Source: Sphingomonas hankyongi (GTDB lineage: Bacteria > Pseudomonadota > Alphaproteobacteria > Sphingomonadales > Sphingomonadaceae). Taken from it: DNA of 64,000 nt. Every line of letters begins with the position of its first letter. The stretch's first letter is position 1. Both the position numbers and the translations under genes were made by a program. The stretch spans positions 620,001 through 684,000 of the forward strand of contig NZ_JAMGBE010000001.1 of the NCBI RefSeq assembly GCF_023516575.1, written 5' to 3'. Shown piece by piece: positions 61,381 through 64,000 of the stretch. The notes below the pieces were generated by a model. It was given only the letters and a program-made list of their open reading frames with translations. It made no database searches and was not told the DNA's origin.

Positions 61381-62451
61381 TTAGCGCAGGTTAGCGAGAG
61401 CGATAGCGGAGGTCGATTTCACTCCCGAGCGCTTCAGCGCTTCATCGAGCGCGTCGTCCGCCGACGTCACGACGTCGGGCTTCACGCCGATCCCTTCCCA
61501 ACCCTGGTCCGTGTCGGGGTCGAACGTTCGGCCGAACGGGATGAAGGCCGAGTAGCCGGCGCCAAGCGAGAGCGGATATCCGAAGTTCCCCGCCCCGCGC
61601 GTCGTCTCGCCGATTAATGCCGCGCGATGCGTGCGCTTCAATGCCAGCGCCATATGCTCGGCAGCGGAAGCCGAAAAATGCGAAGTGAGCAAATACACCT
61701 TCGCTCCAGCCAGTGCCGGCTCCGCCGCCGGAGTCACGAAGTGCCGCCGCCGCGTAACGCCCTCAGGTCCCGAAATAAGCTCCAGCGTCGGTTCCGAATC
61801 CGCATCCCCTAGGCGCTGCTCGACGCTCATGCGGGCGTCCATGTCGACCAAGGCAGTCTTCTTCGCGAACAGTTCGGGGAAAAGCACATTCATTTCGTCC
61901 ATGCCGCCGCCCTTGTGCTGCCGCGCATCGATGATGAGCGTGCGCGCGCCTTTCACCTCGGCCACGAACGACCGCAGCCCTGAGATCGTCGCTTCGTTGC
62001 CGTAAAACGCGCTGAAAGAGATGTAGGCGACCCCCGGCGCCAGCCATCCCGATGCAATGATTGTGCTGTCGTTGCTGGGCGCGATCGCCTCGCGCCGTGC
62101 GCCACTCCCGCCGGTCTTTGGCGGGAGCAGCTTCAAATGAGCGTCGTAATGAATGGCGCGAAGGTCCGACGTGACCGCTGCGGCAAAACCCTCCGCGCTA
62201 TCGAATTGATTATAGGCGCCCGCGGCGCGCTTCGCCCGCAGCATCGCGGCATATTTCCTGCCGACGTCCGGCAACACGAAGTCGCTTTCAAGCGCGTCGG
62301 CGAGCTTCGCCACAACCGCATCGGCTTCACTTTGCACGAATGGAGCGGATGCTGCAGCGGTGTATGGAGTCGCGGGGGCGGGCGCAGGCTGAGCCGAACA
62401 AGGCACCGCCATGCACATCGCCAGAGACGTGAGCATGATTGAGGTACGCAT
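61381..62451 (-). CDS. Secreted S41-family (C-terminal processing) peptidase
   Basis: The 356-residue protein has a signal peptide (SIMLTSLAMCMAVPCSA). An N-terminal helical domain (VVAKLADALESDFVLPDVGR) leads into the S41 tail-specific protease domain: GVAYISFSAFYGN, LIIDARQHKGGGMDEM, the catalytic Ser region LLTSHFSASAAEHMALAL and GETTRGAGNFGYPLSLG. It starts at ATG 62451 and is divergent from the Lrp-type regulator, which may control it. Confidence 0.9.
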   Translation of the reverse strand: MRTSIMLTSLAMCMAVPCSAQPAPAPATPYTAAASAPFVQSEADAVVAKLADALESDFVLPDVGRKYAAMLRAKRAAGAYNQFDSAEGFAAAVTSDLRAIHYDAHLKLLPPKTGGSGARREAIAPSNDSTIIASGWLAPGVAYISFSAFYGNEATISGLRSFVAEVKGARTLIIDARQHKGGGMDEMNVLFPELFAKKTALVDMDARMSVEQRLGDADSEPTLELISGPEGVTRRRHFVTPAAEPALAGAKVYLLTSHFSASAAEHMALALKRTHRAALIGETTRGAGNFGYPLSLGAGYSAFIPFGRTFDPDTDQGWEGIGVKPDVVTSADDALDEALKRSGVKSTSAIALANLR

Positions 62452-62510
62452 TTTTAAAAAATCCCTTCCAGCCCAGCGTACGGATCGTGGAAAATTACGG
62501 AGCGCAAAGT

Positions 62511-62540
62511 TTGTGCTCTCAGCGATAAAATTTGGCACAA
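62511..62540. promoter_or_regulatory. Candidate operator between the S41 peptidase and Lrp-type genes
   Basis: TTGTGC (62511-62516) and GCACAA (62535-62540) form an inverted repeat around an AT-rich centre (GATAAAATTTG) in an otherwise GC-rich genome. The region is about 96 bases long and lies between divergent genes. Lrp/AsnC proteins often bind such sites next to their own gene. The link is inference. Confidence 0.4.
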
Positions 62541-62547
62541 GCACGTC

Positions 62548-63024
62548 ATGCTCGACCAATTTGACGCAGCGCTGCTGGATCTGGCCCAGCGCGACGATTC
62601 GAGGACGGCCGATTCCATCGCCGCCGAGATTCCGCTGTCCCCATCCGCAATCGCGCGCCGACTCCGGCGCCTACGGGAAGGGGGATGGATCGCGAGGACC
62701 ATCGCGATCCTTTCGCCAAAGCTGACGAGCAGCCGGCTACGCGCATGCGTGCTGGTTCAATTGTCCGAGCATGCGGACCAGCGCGGGAAGCAGGAACTGC
62801 TGCGGCGGCTCCACGAGACCGAGGAGGTCCAGTTCGCCTACGAGATTAGCGGAACGTACGACCTGCTCGTGCTGGTCGACTGCGCGAACATGGACGAGTT
62901 CGTCGCGCTGGCCGAAGGCCTGTTCGCTTCTGATGCGACGGTGCGGCGCTACGAAAGCAACTTCGTGAAGCGCGAGCTGAAGTTCGCCCCGTTCGTCCGA
63001 TTGTCCGACGCAGCGACGAGCTAA
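62548..63024 (+). CDS. Lrp/AsnC-family transcriptional regulator
   Basis: The 158-residue protein has an N-terminal HTH (LDQFDAALLDLAQRDDSRTA, IPLSPSAIARRLRRLREGGW) and a C-terminal RAM/AsnC ligand-binding domain (LRACVLVQLSEHADQRGKQE, AYEISGTYDLLVLVDCANMD). It starts at ATG 62548. It is divergent from the S41 peptidase gene with a palindromic AT-rich gap between. Confidence 0.93.
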   Translation: MLDQFDAALLDLAQRDDSRTADSIAAEIPLSPSAIARRLRRLREGGWIARTIAILSPKLTSSRLRACVLVQLSEHADQRGKQELLRRLHETEEVQFAYEISGTYDLLVLVDCANMDEFVALAEGLFASDATVRRYESNFVKRELKFAPFVRLSDAATS

Positions 63025-63039
63025 GCAGACAAAAGCGGC

Positions 63040-64000
63040 TCAGCGCCTGCCCTGGGGTTGGCTGGGGACGACCTCGAGGATTGAATCGCCGGCCTGGACT
63101 TTCGGCGCCGGACCCGCGCCCCAGGGGCTAAGGACTTCGGCGCCCCGATGAATACGCACTGCTCGGCCCTCGGATATGTCCCTCAGGGACTGGCCGACCT
63201 CGTCTGCCGTCGCTTCGCGTTCGCGAAGCCGGACATGACCTCGCGCGGTGATCAGGTCTCTCAAATATTCCGCGAGATGCTCGCCATGGCTGGCGGCCGC
63301 GAGCAGCAGGCCTGCGAAGCTGGTTGGATTGACCACCACATCGGCACCCGCCTGCTGGGCGAGGATCTCATTGTCGGCATTTCGTATTGCAACCGCGATC
63401 CGTAGCCCTGGCGCAAGTTGACGCGACGTCAGGACCGTGAGGATGGAGGTATCGTCGCTACCGCAACTGATGATGACCGTCTTGGCGTGCTCGATATGGA
63501 CAGCCTCTTGCACCTCGTCGCGAGTGGCGTCGCCTCGGATGGTTGCTACCCCTGCTTTCTTGGCGACTTCGATCGCTTCCTCGTCCGCGTCGATCACGAC
63601 AACATGAGACAAATCGGTTCCTCCAGCGATCAACTCAGCCAATGCGTTCTGTCCGCTACGGCCGAAGCCGGCCAAGACAATGTGATCGTGTAAGGTTCGC
63701 TGGATCCTTTGCATGCGCCACTTCTCCCAGCTGCGTTTGACGAGAAACTCGGCCGCCGTGCCGAGAAATATGAGCCACAGGAATATGCGGATCGGCGTGA
63801 TCAGGAATGCGTCGATTAGCCTGGCCCGCTCCGTGACGGGTGCAATGTCGCCGTAGCCGACCGTCGTAACCGTGATCATGGTGAAGTAGATGACATCCGC
63901 GAAGCTTACGTGGTCGTCGGTGTTGTCGCGCAAGCCGTCCCGATCGAACCACAAGATAGCGAACGCCACGGCCAGCAACGTAAATGCGATCGCGATCCGG
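63040..64000 (-). CDS. Potassium channel protein with TrkA-N (RCK) domain, 5' cut by window edge
   Basis: The reading frame continues past the right window edge; the first visible residues are RIAIAFTLLAVAFAILWF, part of a membrane helix. The pore loop has the K+ selectivity filter ITVTTVGYGDIAP. A second helix follows (LIDAFLITPIRIFLWLIFLG), then an RCK/TrkA-N domain with the NAD-binding motif HIVLAGFGRSGQNALAELI. A TrkA-C-like end comes last (GRAVRIHRGAEVLSP). It is a two-helix ion channel gated by its cytoplasmic domain. Confidence 0.92.
   Translation of the reverse strand, partial: RIAIAFTLLAVAFAILWFDRDGLRDNTDDHVSFADVIYFTMITVTTVGYGDIAPVTERARLIDAFLITPIRIFLWLIFLGTAAEFLVKRSWEKWRMQRIQRTLHDHIVLAGFGRSGQNALAELIAGGTDLSHVVVIDADEEAIEVAKKAGVATIRGDATRDEVQEAVHIEHAKTVIISCGSDDTSILTVLTSRQLAPGLRIAVAIRNADNEILAQQAGADVVVNPTSFAGLLLAAASHGEHLAEYLRDLITARGHVRLREREATADEVGQSLRDISEGRAVRIHRGAEVLSPWGAGPAPKVQAGDSILEVVPSQPQGRR

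Overview
This is a contiguous, gene-dense stretch of GC-rich chromosome from an alphaproteobacterium, most likely of the order Sphingomonadales. The lineage markers seen are GapR/DUF2312, MipZ, an NDUFA12-type complex I accessory subunit, DUF2155, a class I lysyl-tRNA synthetase, the plsX-fabH-ihfA-merR block, PgmG and sphingomonad-style outer-membrane barrels with proline-rich tails. The genus call is an inference. I see no phage, transposase, CRISPR array or rRNA. There is one tRNA (Trp, CCA). Both window edges cut genes: an aldehyde dehydrogenase on the left and a potassium channel on the right.

Layout. 1-5.1 kb: end of an aldehyde dehydrogenase, a GIY-YIG nuclease remnant with a palindromic repeat, a ThDP enzyme, pcm, and a tandem pair of divergent SGNH-like proteins. 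5.1-8.5 kb: thiS-thiG (minus) and aroQ-accB-accC (plus). 8.5-15.1 kb: TonB-like protein, L,D-transpeptidase, glycine-zipper lipoprotein, ArsC, aat overlapping a DUF2155 gene antiparallel, NDUFA12, DUF192, a double cold-shock protein and RecX. 15.1-19.9 kb: fatty-acyl-AMP ligase, cytochrome b561, CocE hydrolase. 19.9-26.9 kb: tRNA-Trp, secE, nusG, rplK, rplA, two paralogous outer-membrane proteins, rplJ, rplL. 27-37.2 kb: a 2OG oxygenase, gapR, yebC, ruvC-ruvA, an insert (ParA ATPase, GFA protein, degenerate M19 dipeptidase), ruvB, DUF3089, ybgC, tolB and a Pal-like gene. 37.3-41.4 kb: panC, mipZ, pgmG, PAS-GAF protein. 41.4-48.3 kb: ligase-associated DNA repair genes (exonuclease, 59-residue membrane protein, helicase, DEDDh nuclease, PdeM) interleaved with a lipoprotein and an M20-like protein, then a PabC-like fragment. 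48.3-54.3 kb: M19 dipeptidase, MBL hydrolase, SDR, rpmF-plsX-fabH-ihfA-merR. 54.3-64 kb: SixA, DinG-like helicase, GFA protein, methyltransferase, lysS, S41 peptidase, Lrp regulator, K+ channel.

How genes fit together. Biotin carboxylase and its carrier (accBC) supply malonyl-CoA, and plsX/fabH use the fatty-acid pathway. SecE, NusG, L11, L1, L10, L7/L12 and L32 are core expression genes. RuvABC, RecX, the ligase-associated set and the DinG-like helicase are DNA repair. MipZ, GapR and TolB/YbgC concern cell division, the nucleoid and the envelope.

The most unusual points are the following. tolQ, tolR and tolA are absent between ybgC and tolB, and the following Pal-like protein has lost its lipobox and part of its peptidoglycan site. 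Two outer-membrane genes with a shared 15-bp palindrome and shared C-terminal GERGR tails sit inside the ribosomal-protein cluster. The ruv operon is split. The ligase-associated repair set has no ligase but has an extra nuclease and a small membrane protein. The tandem SGNH-like pair lacks the usual block III asparagine.
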